NCBI GenBank assembly: GCA_963921935.1
Contig: OY998180.1
Coordinates: 114,520,183-114,584,182, forward strand
Direction: 5' to 3'
Origin: Galeruca laticollis
Taxonomy: Eukaryota > Arthropoda > Insecta > Coleoptera > Chrysomelidae
DNA length: 64,000 bases
Below are positions 33,355 to 46,473 of this stretch, in pieces. Every line of letters starts with the position of its first letter. The first letter of the stretch is position 1. A model generated the notes under the pieces. That model saw only the letters and a list, made by a program, of their open reading frames with translations. It did not search any database and was not told the DNA's origin. The position numbers and the translations under genes are program-made.

Positions 33355-34053
33355 ATGTCTGAAAAGTAAAAAAGTGTATAATATTACGTTAATACATGAG
33401 TATAAAGGCATGGATGACAAATATTTCTTTCTTCATGCGTATAATAATAAATATAATATTACTCTCTCTATAACACAGTCCGTAGAAATATTCTATTATT
33501 TTACTAGTACAATAATGAGATTTCATTATTTTACTAGTAAAATAATAATGAGAAATGAATCAACACGCCTTATGTGTCGTGATACTCGTATTTGAGTAGA
33601 AAGAAACTATGATTTGAATACTTATTTGATTTGATGATTATCATTTTTGAATATTTTATTGGAAAAATATCTCATGAATTGCAATGTTCTCCTCCGGAAT
33701 TAGTCAAAATACTTAATTCCAGTATTGAAACACTGATTTCAAATGTTTTTTTTTCTTTCATTCCATGATACACTTACAACGGTATGATCGACTGAAAACG
33801 AAAATTCGTCCTCTGCGCGCAGATGACGTATTTGCGATGCATGCACTGATCGTAGAACACGGACCGATATACAAAGTGTTTTAGTTTTCGTCGATTTAAC
33901 CCCACAAGGCCCACAGGGTTTCACTCTTCTCTTACAATTAGTCGACGTGAACGATGGAATGTGTGTTTTGAATGTTTGCGATTTTATTATAATTACGAAC
34001 TTTTAAATACTCTAATTTGCTGTTCAATTTAGTTAGAACGGTCAGTGGTTAAA
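33355..34053. other. AT-rich spacer, no gene seen
   Basis: Nothing is recognised. The less AT-rich patch around 33,800-33,920 may be promoter-like DNA of the P-type gene that follows. Confidence 0.4.
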
Positions 34054-36971
34054 ATGCCCAGTTGCGCTATTTATGGATGTGGAAATTACAATAGGAAAAC
34101 TAAGGGAACAGACATTAGATATTTTAGGTTCCCAAAAATAATGAACTTTGCAAACTGTGGTTAACTGCGTGTCGCCGGGAAGACGACATTAATTTGAAAA
34201 ACGGTAAATATAACAAAAATGATTACTGATCACTATGTTTACACATTTGTTTTCCTTATAGCATGTATTTGCTAAATACATTTTGAGAAAGATTGTTTCG
34301 AAGATATTTCTGTAAGACAGAAACTTTCAAATTATACAGGGAAAAATATAAGAAATTTAAAATATGATGCAATCCCCACTTTGAAACTGCCTGGTAAAAG
34401 GGAAAATACTAGAAATTCTGTAGTTAGAATAAAACGAAGGCGATTGGTAGCTGAATGCCTAGCGGGAGCTACAATGTCTTCTGCCTCGATCACTTCATCT
34501 GTAAGGTAAACTTAAGAAATCAAAATTATCACGTGGATTCTTATTTTACTGTTTTAAATGAAACTTACTGTTTCTAGATAATTCCACAACATGTGGAAAA
34601 ACATGTTAAAAATTCTAAGAAATTTGACAATTGTTTCGATATTAAATATCATCGTCAGAATGACAGAAGTTACATTCTGACGATGATATTTAATATCGAA
34701 ACAATTGTCAAATTTCTTAGAATTTTTAACATTTTTTTTAATATATTTTGGAGTTATCTAGAAACAGTAAGTTTCATTTAAAATAGTAATATGAGTAGAT
34801 TTCACGAAGTAAGGGTTGAGACAGTGAATGTGGATTCTTATTCTTCTATTTCAGTGAAGATGAAAAACAAATACTTGAACTTCAAACAAAAGTTGCAACA
34901 CTACAGAAAGAGAACAATTTCATTGTCAATGAGAATTGTGCACTGAAAGCTGAGTTGGAGCAGATGAAAACTGGACTGCGACAAATTTTGTCAGAAGGTC
35001 AAATCAAAAGAATAGTACACTCAAAATGTACAGCCAAACGATGGTGAAATATCATGTTCGATATCCTTACGGAGTGTTAGCCCCAAAGCATACCGCTACT
35101 TAAAAATGGTTGTCCTTTACCGGCGCTTTCGATACTACGCAGATGGGCATCGACACTCTCAGTAGAACCGGACATGCTGAATGACGTTGTTATTTTAATG
35201 GCTAAAAAATCTTCTGATATGCACAATATTGGAAAATTGTGTATTTTATCATTTGACGAAATACATTTATCTAATCGCATAAATATTGAGAAACGACATC
35301 AAAAGGTAATAGGGCCACATAAAACGTGCCAAACGGTAATAGCACGTGGTATTTTTAGTAACTGCAAGCAACCTGTTTTTTATAATTTCGATCAAGCAAT
35401 GACTATCGACGTATTATCTTTTATAATATCAAAACTTTTTGATGCAGGTTTCACAGTTGTGGGTATTGTCAGTGATTTATGTACATCTAACGTTAAAATT
35501 TGGTCACAACTGAATATTCGACATGACCAAAATTGTTGTTTTCCACACCCTAGCAATAGTTTGTTAAACGTATATGTGTTTGGTGACATTCCTCATCTTA
35601 TTAAATTATTAAGGAACCACATATTGGATCAGGGTTTTTGGGTAAAGAACACAATAATTAATAGGGATTGTTTTGAGAATTTGTTGCAACCGTTGTCGTC
35701 CGAATTAACCATCGCATATAAAATTAACAGATACCACTTAGATTTAAAAGGTTCCTAAAGACAAAAAGTTAAGCCAGCCGTTCAACTATTATCTAATTCT
35801 GTTGCAAACAGTATTCGGTTTTGTGGAGAAAATAGGCTACTGCCATCTGTTTTACCGTCGAAGGAAGTTTCGGACTTTGTACAGTTAATAAATGATTGGT
35901 TTGATCTTTTTAATTCCCATACAAAAATTGTCGCAAATTCTACATCTAAAAATGCGTATGGAGTAGATTTAGATAAGCAGAAAAAAGTGTTAAAAGAGGT
36001 GACCGAAACTATTGGGAAAATGATCGTAGGCAAACATAAGTCTCTCATTCCGTTTCAAAAAGGAATTCTGTTCTCAAATAGGTCACTGGAAGAATTGTTT
36101 TCTTATTTGCATGAAAACTATAAAGGAGTCGATTACATCTTGTTCTCGCGTCTAAATCAAGACGTTGTTGAAAACTTCTTCTTTTATATGAGAGGCGTGG
36201 GAGCTACAAATGACCATCCAGAACCTCTAGATTTTATGTATCGTTTGAGGTGGTATATATTAGGTAAAAACTCGGCGGCAATTTTTACAGAGAACAAAAA
36301 TACAAAGGAATCTGGTGAAAAATGTCTAATACAACCGTTAGAATCGCGTCTCATCTGCTTAACTGAAACACTACTAGATAATGTCTCCAAAAATATTCAA
36401 ATAACAGATACCCGTATACTTGAAGAAGAAGAAACATTTATTCTATATACATTCATTCAACCAGAATATATTCCTGACGATGAGTCTTTACAGTTATAGA
36501 CAACTTTGAAAGTACCGAAATAATTCGTCAAGAAGCTCTTAAATATCTGGCAGGGTACATAGCGTACAGATTTAAAGATAAATTTAATTTAGGTACTAAA
36601 CCCAGCGAGATGATTTCAGTTGGAGCTCAAGATTGGGTACATTTCCTATAGAGGGGTGGTTTATTACAGCCAAATCAAGATCTTTTGAAAGCTACGGAAG
36701 TTCTTGAATCCGATAGTTTCGATCACTTCACGGAACATCTTTATCAAAAGAAAATATTTTTAAAATTTTGGCTGATAAAACTTTTAGTATTGTCGGTCAA
36801 AACCAAATTGAAATTCCATATGAAGTGATTTATTGTTTGAGTCGAACAAGAACTTACATTAGATTCCGAGATCTAAATAAACAAATAAGTTTGCAAAATT
36901 TGAAAGCGAAAATGGAAAAAAAACTTTCAAAATTTACGAACGTTAAAAAGAAAGTGAGATCGGAACAGTGA
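34054..36971 (+). pseudogene. P-element-type (THAP9-like) transposase, broken
   Basis: It starts MPSCAIYGCGNYNRKTKG, the first half of a C2CH THAP zinc finger. IHFEKDCFEDI, the end of the finger, follows in the next exon near 34,285, then a basic segment and a GTAAAC donor near 34,506. Exon 3 from 34,856 has a leucine-rich coiled coil (LQTKVATLQKENNFIVNENC). The catalytic region includes LCILSFDEIHLSNRI, DIPHLIKLLRNH, and LNQDVVENFFFYMRGVG with NDHPEPLDFMYRLRWYI. Stops at 35,048, 35,756, 36,499 and 36,650, plus a frameshift at 34,145, inactivate it. A long palindrome lies in the intron at 34,552-34,783. Confidence 0.85.
34552..34783. repeat. Long palindrome inside the P-type transposase intron
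   Basis: The outer arms 34,552-34,581 and 34,754-34,783 are perfect over 30 bp. The inner arms 34,603-34,662 and 34,673-34,732 are perfect over 60 bp. The spacer is only 10 nt. The 21-22 nt between inner and outer arms do not match. Perfect arms inside a decayed gene suggest recent origin. Transcription would give a long hairpin RNA. Confidence 0.95.
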
Positions 36972-37610
36972 ATATTTGAAAACGAAAACCCTTTTTTAAT
37001 TTCATGTTATTTTAAAATAAGTAAGTTGTATCTTATTCAGTGTCTTTGTATGTTTTAATGCATCCAGATTACCCCTGAAAACCTCATACTTGGACTTGCC
37101 CTTTTGATACAACTCAAAAAGGTTCAACTATTTTTCTGTTTCGGTAAAGTTTAAGTTTATTTTAATTATTATAATATAAATTATCTCTTAGGATGAACAA
37201 TAGAGATTTGTATAATTATGGAGGGTAGAACTAAGGAGGACCAACTCAGTGTATGAAAAAGTGTCCGCTGAAAGGGACCAAATTAAGGTGGCGCCACAGT
37301 AGCAAGTGGAAGGATTTTAAAAACAGCGCCATAAATTATTAGAGTAGGATAGGGATCGAGATCAAACTATTGGCAATTTCGACCACCGTTGAGGGCGCTG
37401 CAAGACGTAAACAAATATGGAGGATTATGAGTAATCTCTATGTTTATGGCGTTAGTTTTTATACGGATTTCATGGTTGATTCGTATGTTTTAGTTGCGAA
37501 ATATAAAAAAGTGTTTTTTTGGATTTTTGTGTGTGTTTTGGACAATTGATTATAGTGTGTGAAAGAAAATAACAAACTGTGAGTTAATATAACGTTTTCA
37601 ATGGTTTAAA

Positions 37611-39329
37611 ATGGGTATCAAATCAGATCCTTCTCAGTTAGCAACAGTCATGGAAAACTAGGAGGTATATTTGAGTTTGACTACTGTATTTGCATATTTG
37701 GATGCAACACATGACAGTAGGTGCTTCGTGGACGGCGAACAAGTCCTAAACAGTAGGCATTTGCGATAGCAAATGCAATGAAGATGGTGTTTACTCAGCC
37801 ATTAGACTCATGGCACTATGCCTCCAAACCAGTGCACTTCTAACTGAAAACCTCAAGAAGTCTCCGGATGGTTAGAGGCTGACTTTTCAACAGGAACCTG
37901 GAAAATACTTTCATTTTCATGTACCTGCAAAGCTGGAGCTTCAGGAAAATGCAAACACATTTCAGCCACATTATTGAAATGTACAAGGTAATTTTTTTCT
38001 TCACTTGAAAGGGACACTTATTAAATTTCAGATTGTGTTATTGATTGCAGGGCAGATGTTCTATCACTTGAAACATTGTCAACCACTGATGTGGAGTGCT
38101 ATTGGAGGACTCACAAGAAGGCAGTTGAGTAGGATTACGAGGCCCAACCAATTAGCCTAACTTGTTGTATGAAGAAGATGGCTGCGAGGAAACTTTGTAG
38201 GCCACTTTCACAGGAAGAGAAAGAAAGATGTTTGTCTTTATTGATATCCAGTCATCCCTATTCTGCACTGAGTAAGCATATGTGAGTTTTTGACCAGAAC
38301 AATGAGACTTATAAAAAAACATTGCTTATAAAACTTTCTTTACAGACAGGGGCGTCGAACAGTGACAATAAAAGTTGAATTAGGTGTGGAAGTCCTACCT
38401 CCAAATTGGCTTAACCCTCTGGTGTCACACATGAAAGAATCAACATTTTTGTCTCAAACTACACATTGCGAGAGTGTTGTAAAGGCTTTTATTCAACTCT
38501 CTGTGATGTAGACATGTCAGAAATAATTGTCAGTTGCTGTAGTGGAAGTGAAGGTTGGAAAATTCATCGGAAGTATAGGTTAACGGGTATAAATATTTCA
38601 TAAAAATATCAAAAGTAGAGATGATAAAATGTGTTTTTCAGGTTCCCGCTGCTATTCAATATTCACTTATAGACAAATGGATTGGAATAAAAAGAGCTTG
38701 AACTACTTCTTTCCAAAAGGGTTCACGAATAAATTTGTACAGCATGGTATCAAACAAATACAAGGTAAATTTGGGAGCGAATGTAATTGAACCTGGGTTC
38801 ATTATTTGCCAATCATATCCATGGTTAGGGTACTCACCTGATGGTATTGTTATGGAAGAAGGAAAACCATCTAGGCTGCTTGAAATTAAATGTCATTTTG
38901 TTGGTAATATGATCACTCATAATAATAATAATGAACTTGAATAAATGTCTTTCATTTGTAGGCAAAACAAAAGGTGCAATACACTTCGTAAACGAATGCA
39001 GCTACCTAGAAATTTCAACCAATGGAGTTAGGCTGAAGAAGCAGCACACCTATTATGGACAAGTACAATTGGGCATGGCCCTGTTGAACTTGACCCAATG
39101 TGATTGCATATTATATTCAACATATTCAAGGTCTTTCCTAAATATAATTGTACCATTTGATGAAGATTTTACCAGGCAGTTAATAGAAACAATTTCTATG
39201 AATTATTTTAACCACATGATCCATGTTATATGTAAAAATAAACAGGAGCTAGAGTATTTTCGAGTTTATTTTGGAAAAATTATCCCATACATGAAAACAT
39301 TCATTACTATTATGAAAATGTGGTCTTAA
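37611..39329 (+). pseudogene. SWIM zinc finger plus YqaJ-type exonuclease gene (ISL2EU second gene), decayed
   Basis: Exon-like blocks are separated by short introns: 37,611-37,988, 38,051-38,283, 38,345-38,580 and 38,642-39,329. Block 1 ends with a SWIM finger (CTCKAGASGKCKH). Later blocks hold the YqaJ nuclease core: SYPWLGYSPDGIVMEEGKP, then LLEIKCHF (the D...E-x-K nuclease signature), then HTYYGQVQLGMALLNL. YqaJ folds are lambda-exonuclease-like and accompany the transposase in ISL2EU elements. Stops near 37,660, 38,130 and 38,510, and a frame break around 38,755, make it a pseudogene. It converges on the THAP/DDE transposase at 40,465-41,565. Confidence 0.75.
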
Positions 39330-40464
39330 AGACTCCATTTTATATAAATTTCATTAATATATTAATTTTGCAATGCAGATGATACAAGTGAAGATTTGTG
39401 AAAAAAAGACAAAACTGAAGTATTTGGAATTGACTGTTTCGACCCTTACTTCGTTAATTAACTAGAGACCTTGAGTTTCATTGAAAAACACTAATATGAA
39501 GTATTTGGATTTATTTGGTTAAAATTTATCACTCGCCACCACATACATATGAGAAAAATAATAATTTGCTTATAATTATAAGGAACTAGATTAAATATCA
39601 AGAAGCTAATAATAATAATATGTATTTGTAATATTACAATTACATAACAAATTATTTTGCAAGATGTGTATACATATACAGTATGTCAGGTATTTACAAA
39701 ATTGCAAAAGATTATTAGGAATATTTTGACCACTTCAATTTCGCAAATTTTAGTTGTGAAACACGTTAACTCTTATCTTATTTAACCTCAACACACCTCA
39801 AATGTTTATTTGTTGATTTGAAATTCCAATTATCCACTCTCCAATACAAACACTAAACACCACAAAGCCAAAGGCTGTTCGTGGTCATTAGATGTGGTAG
39901 TATTTATGCCGTTATTTTGAATTTTTTCACTCAAATAGGTAATCTTGAAATTACAATAACAAAACACAATAAAACAATAATAAAATACAATATTACAACA
40001 ATAAAAAACAATCCAATATTACCATAATAAAATGCAACACAATATTACAACAAATAAAAACAATAGACACAATAACAACATATTTAGAAAACAACCCCAA
40101 GCATTTTGTGTTTCATTTATTCTATACAATACATTCCAATATATATATTTCTTAGTTTATTTTTAGATGTGTGTAATTAATAACGTTTTTAGAACCAACA
40201 TACGTTATATGGTGTAGTTGATAAGGGTAAGTATACTACGATGATCAGTGATATTGGTGTCTAATAATACACAAATGTTTTCGAGATTTTTATCTATAAT
40301 TTTAACGAATGCGTGATATATACAAGCTACAAAAGTATATTAGAAAATGTCATCAAACAAATTAATACTGTAATATGAACTCAACTCACAACTAAAATAA
40401 TAATTGATCAATTGAAAGAAGATGAAAAAATGCATGGTATTTGTGCATCAATGAATATTAATTC
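39330..40464. other. AT-rich spacer including a G-depleted tract
   Basis: 39,945-40,090 on the plus strand is almost free of G and dominated by ACAATAAAA-like words, a low-complexity expansion. Nothing coding is seen. It separates the two convergent ISL2EU-like genes. Confidence 0.6.
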
Positions 40465-41565
40465 TTAATGAATTTGTCATCATCTAATATAGGGGTTTGC
40501 AGGTTCACCATGGCACTTATGACTGTAATTATGTCATCCACATCTTTGAGCAAAGTCCATGGCAAAGGAACTCTCAATATTTCAAAAATCTTCATTCGCT
40601 GGTTTGCTCTTTCAAACTCGAGCCTTAGATATAGCACCGTTCATATCAGCTTCATGTTTTGTAAATTGTTTTTTATGTCGTGAGAAAAAAGGCCTAATTA
40701 AACTGACAGAATATTTGTGACAAATATTCTCAATCAGAAAACCCTTATCAACCATGACAGCATCTTTGAAAGGTTCTAGTTTTTCAATTAAATTGCTCTG
40801 CTTGAATATAGCTTTATCTGAGCACCTTCCACCATAACAAGCTGAAACGAAAGTTATAAGCCCAGATGGACTAACGCCTGTCATGAACTTGATTGTTTGT
40901 CCCCCTTTATAATGAGAATAAGTTCTTATTCGGCATGATAAACATTTTGAACTTTGCACTGGTATCTCAGTGCAATCAAGTACCACTCTTACATTACTGA
41001 ATTTTTCAAAGCAAAGGGACAAGTTCATTGAGATTTCATCTGAACCTGGCCATCATATACAATCTTTTAAAATATTAGCTAGATAAGCTATGTACTCACT
41101 GAATACAATTTTGACTGTACTTTGAGCAACTTTAAACAGAAAAGATAATACATTATATCTGACAGCCATTTTTAGTTTCATAAATACAAGAACTATTCTA
41201 TCTGTCACAGTTAATTTATGAATTTTCTTGTCAGGATATAAATCAGAAATTATTTTGGTAAAATTTTTCAGCATTTCAAAATTTGGAAAAAAATTTGAAC
41301 TTTTCTAATAGCTGCCAATTGTAGTATCATATTGATTATACACAAAATAATAGTTAACAAAATGTTTTAATTAGAACATTTTACTTACATATGGTTTTTT
41401 ACTGCATTTATCCATTTTTGACGTTTTAAGGTTGTCCACACAGTGTCCAATGAACTTTCGGGGAAACTATAATATTTCAACTGCGTAGTATTTTTATACG
41501 GCATATTTGAACAGCCATGAAAAAAGTAAGATACTTTTGATGAAGACATCACAAACATTTAATAT
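40465..41565 (-). pseudogene. ISL2EU-type THAP/DDE transposase, broken
   Basis: The N-terminal THAP-like block near 41,540-41,400 reads CSNMPYKNTTQ, LKYYSFPESS, WTTLKRQKWINAV. A helix-turn-helix block follows (41,274-41,053: LTVTDRIVLVFMKLKMAVRY), then the DDE region: VRVVLDCTEIPVQSSKC (first D), KFMTGVSPSGLITFVSACYG, DAVMVDKGFLIENIC (second D), and after a frameshift at about 40,612 VERANQRMKIFEILR (E). This is the DDE_4 family found in IS4EU/ISL2EU transposons. Start and frame are both damaged. Confidence 0.75.
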
Positions 41566-41663
41566 CAGTTTAAAAAAATGAACAATTAAAAACGCTGATT
41601 ATACAAAACCATACAAAACTAATAGTGTTTACATCACTTTGTTTGTGTTTTTTCACAGCATCT

Positions 41664-44600
41664 TTAAAAATTTAATGAAATAAAAAAAATAATTAATAGA
41701 ATTCTTTCTTTAATATAACTTGCGTTTTTTCGGTTCATTTTTGTTTTCATTTTAGCTGCGTCATAACGTTTATTCTCTGATTTTGCTAAAAAATGAGCCC
41801 GCATCACAATATAAATGTCAATTATTTTAACAGTCAGTTCTTTTTCATGATCAAAGCACCCAACTTCAATCAAATTTTCTTTTTTGAGTTCGTGTGATAT
41901 TTAACTTACAGTTTCTACATTTGTTAAAGCTTTACTCACAGCACTCAAAACACACTTCTCCAATTGCTTGGTCAATTCAAACAACTCGTAGCTAGCATAC
42001 ATTAGTCCACCATACAAATCCATTTTATTAATTACATCATTCCTTTGTAATCGTTGGCCATCTACTGCATTCATACGTATATTTTGTTTGCAATTTGAAC
42101 ATTTAACAATTTTTTGCAATTTACGAGTTATGTAGCACGGCATCGCTGGTTACAGCCTCGTTGTAATTATGATCTTCATCAATTGAAGAACCTTCCACTT
42201 GCGGTTTAGCGCCTTCTAGAATGGCATCAATGTTTTGAAGCCATAACTCTAGCTCTTGATTTGAGGAAATTAACACTTCATCAGGTTTAATTAAACTTTT
42301 CAAAAGATTCTCTCCAGAAACATTACATCCTTTCGGAGGACGAATAAGTGAAAATGTAGATGCCAATCTGTAAACTTGAGCGAACATTTTTGGATGAGGG
42401 TGATCATTCCCTCCACACGAATGTCGCATTACAGAAAAAAATCTCTAAAATAAAATATCAATGATTATTTAATAGGCATAGTGATAAATACTGTTAGTAA
42501 TAGTTTTATTATCTTTATTTGTGCATAATTACCTTCAAAGGATCCTGTGATAACGTCGCTGTCATCAAATATTCATATCCACATTCGGTTTTAAGCATAT
42601 CTAAAATTTCGAGTGTAGCTCGCAACGTTACTTTCAAACCAACTGAAGTACTTTTCGACACAGGAATTTTTTTTCCAAGATTTTCCCAATTTTCAAAAAA
42701 TTGCAGAAATTCCAAAATTGCCTGAAAAATTCATGACTTGGATGAGTAAAAACGTTTTTAATCAGATAATAAATTATTAATTGTACAAACTCATTAGTCT
42801 GCATAAGCACCTACTGTCAAGATTACATGCAAAGGAATAAATAAATTTTATGCAAATGAGACCACAAATATAACCACAGCAGAACAAATATCAAAAAATG
42901 ATTTGACAATATTCTACACCTAAGAAATGCACAAGAAAAAATATTATATGAAGCAACATATAACTAATAATCGTTAGGTATTGAGTACCCGACAGTTTTT
43001 TATTTTGAATTATTGTAATTTATTAAATAATTATTCCAACCTGCTTCTTACGACAACCCCCTTCCACATACAAGGCATCTCTAGGTATGCGAGAAGTCAT
43101 AGCTTGGATTAAATTGAAAACAAGATCTATGAACTTTTGGGTCGGAGTTGAGTCTTTCAGTTTATCACACATTGGTTGGTAATTAGCCATCTCAACAGAT
43201 ACACCATGATCAAAAACCTAGAATTATAATTATAAAAAAATTGGAATAGAGGGAACGAGAATAGTGTTATAGACTTCGACTGAATATTAATCGCCTTATT
43301 TTATCAATGAAAGAAAATTAACATATTAGAGTATACATACTTCAGTTGCGAGAGGTACATTCAATACTTGAAAGCCTGTCGGTTTCAAATGTGCAGGCGT
43401 TAATTTATACGATTTTCATATTCGGTTGACGGTAGTTTTCTACCTCTAGAGGAGCTTTCCAATGTTCTTTTTTTACTATTCCGTAAGGTGTCTACAAAAT
43501 TTATAGTTTGAAATAATAAAATTATTTAGGATTTTAATAAATAAAATTATATTTCAATTTTACCATGAACTCGGTCAGCTTCTCATCCAAAGTAGAGGTG
43601 CGGAAACATTTCAGTAAATGCTTGAAATCTGATATCATCCATAAACGTCGTGAACTATTGCAAGGATGTTCACAGCTTATGTTATTTTCATTCACTCCAA
43701 ATATTTTCCAAACCCCCCGATTCCATGATGCACCGTCCATAACAACAGCATCTATACAAATTCCACTGTTTTCCATCAGTATGATACACTCTAGAATAAG
43801 TTTGTGCAAAGGTTCGCTTTTACAAGCACTTTTGGAAAGGAAACAACCCAAAGCTTGAACCCATCGGCCTTGGAAAGGCACAAACTTAAAAACTAGAGCA
43901 TGATCAGCTGTTGTATTTTTCATGTCCTCTGGAGTATGTTCTCTTAAATCTACGAATCCATTGAATTTCATAGCTTGAGAATCGAAATAAACACCCTCAC
44001 TTAACTTCATTTCATCGATTAAAAGTACTCCTCGCTTTTGTCCTTCACTCAATGTATCACATTTTTGCTGTAAACCTTGGAAAGTTGCTGGCTGAAATCC
44101 GTAAGCTGAACAGCTTATTCGTCTTATAAATTTATTTAGTGTCTCAATACAAGGTAAAGGTAAAATATTCCTAGTACGTAAAAATTGATATGTTCTTCTA
44201 CTTTTGATACGTATCAAAATGCACTCGTATATCCACTCTAGTGTGTATCGCCGACCTTTACAATTTTTCTTTTTCGCAGCTTCTAAGCATGAATTGACAA
44301 CGTCCTGGAATCCTTTTGGTAACTTCATAATAGCTTTTTTGACTGCAGCTTCCGACTTTTGAGAACATTCAGCCTTCGCTAGATGCACTTTTTCCCTCAG
44401 TTTCATTTTCTGGAAATAATTCATATAAAACACTATTATATACCTCACTTGTTGAGAAGTGACTTGATACAATTTGCCATATTACGGAATTCATCAAATA
44501 GTTGTAACTGCAAAACTGATGAACCTCGATTGTACTCTAAAAGTATTTATCATATGAGGTTTAAATGTAACATAAGTATTATTAATATTTCCTTATTGCG

Positions 44601-46473
44601 TGTTGCTTACTTTGATGAAACAAAAAATTATATAAGAAAATATTTCTGTCGAAATACATTCATATCGTAGGTAATTCTAGAACTTAATCTACATAAATTA
44701 TTTACTATAAAATTTAATCAATACAGATATAATAAAAAATTGTTATTTATTCTCATTGTATTGAAAAAGTTCAAATGCGGTGTCTTAAATGGAATTACGA
44801 ATTGTATACAAAATTATTCTATTCTATTAAAATATGTACTTATAACTATGTCAAAACTACGATTAACATACAAATCCATTCGATTATTTAAAATAAAACA
44901 TATTGTATACGGAATTCCTTAATGGGTGCCGATCAATTAATAATACTTTTGTGTTGCTCGGGACATATATTCTTAATAGTTTATACCATTCTTTTGAGAC
45001 GTTTACATTGTTTTTGTAGATTAGAAGCACGTCGTTTTTGAGAAATTGTAGTGTCTAAAATAGTTGAAGTAGAATTACAGCTCTGCAAACGATGCCGTAG
45101 AATTCTACAATATTTACATCTTGGATTCGCTTGATTTCTCTTATAACTATCATCACCAACAATTACACCCTTACATGTTTGTGAATACCTAAAATTGAAT
45201 GTAATTATTAAAAAAGTTAATTGTAATCTTACTTGTCGTAGCAGTTTATTCATTTGTTAATCTCAAAATCAAGCTTACTTTTTCTTGGCAATTTGAGTAC
45301 CAACACATAATGGTCATCTTTCTACTGATTTCAAATAATCGTAGATACAATTGAATGAATAAATATTGTCATTTACAGTCAATTCTTCATTAGTAGAAAA
45401 AATAACCTACAAAGTCTTTGCAATTAATTATTGTTATAAAAGTACTTACAGTAACAGATAAGTCCTTGTTCACTCGTAGATGGTTTAAAATTTGGATAGG
45501 TGTTGCATTAATCCGCATAAATTCTAGCCCTTTGGGTTTTTCGAAATACGTCCAACCTTGTGGTAGATTTGAAGATTTTAGATTATCCAAAAATTTCTCT
45601 GCTGACTGAGAAGGTATTTCAAGTTCTTTATCATTTAATATATCATTATGAATCTCTTGATTCAACTGTGGTACTTCAAAAAATTTTTCAGATTGTACAA
45701 TCACATGCATTAAATTATCAGCAATTCTCTGATCAACTAACGATTCTTGTTGTTTTAATTGATTTTGATGGTTTGGTACTTGATGATCCTGTTTTGCTTC
45801 AGATTTATTTTGATTGGAATTCGGCGTTTGCGATTTATTCATGACACTCGTTTGGAGTTCATGTATTGGTATGGGGATAAATTGATGCTCGATCGTTGGC
45901 AGGGCCTCATCTCGTAGTGTTTTTTTGCCTGTCGGAAGAATTGTGATCTGTACTCTAATGTTGAACTTTTCGTACATTTGTATATCCTTCTCTTTAAAAT
46001 GTAAATGACAAATATAATCAGTTGTTTTCATTGTAGTGCCCAAAGCCATATTCCATTTATTCAATTTTGCCGTTGACTAAAAGTTAATATAGAAAAAAAT
46101 ATTGATAGGTTGATTCATCTCGGTATTATATAAGTTACAAACTAGTAATTGAAAAAATAATACGACACTTTATTCAGTTGATATTTGACAGTTTTGAATA
46201 ATGTTTATAACTCATCAATAATAATGACAAAAATGTTTCAAAAAATTAGCACTTTTTAAGTTTGTTAATTAATTTTTATGATAATGATTCAATTATTATA
46301 AAAAATGAATAATTGTTTTATATTTCTTAACTTCAGTATTGTAAAATAATAAATAAAAATTTGTTATACGTACTGTTGGTCGAAAAAAAGACAGAGGTTG
46401 AGACGCATCAGTTGCTGTATTTTTTAATTTTCGCCCACTTGGACAACTTTTCACTGAATAAAGCTTTCCCATT
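41664..46473 (-). pseudogene. P-element transposase with THAP domain, multi-exon, largely recognisable
   Basis: Exon 1 (46,473 to about 46,374) starts MGKLYSVKSCPSGRKLKN and ends at a GTACGT donor. Exon 2 from about 46,080 completes the THAP finger (YICHLHFKEKDIQM) and continues to about 45,390. 45,190-44,985 is a cysteine-containing, basic exon. 44,410-43,565 holds the RNase H-like core (GVLLIDEMKLSEGVYFDS, DAVVMDGASWNRGVWKIFG, WMISDFKHLLKCFRT). 42,700-42,130 has LSQDPLKVIMHK and CGGNDHPHPKMFAQVYRL. 42,143-41,690 is the C-terminus. The catalytic regions look better preserved than in the other P copy. The exon joins between 45,390 and 43,565 and around 43,400-42,700 are not fully resolved. 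Confidence 0.8.

Noticed and set aside
43565..43858. 97-residue plus-strand open frame
   Set aside because: It is the antisense shadow of the P-transposase catalytic exon.
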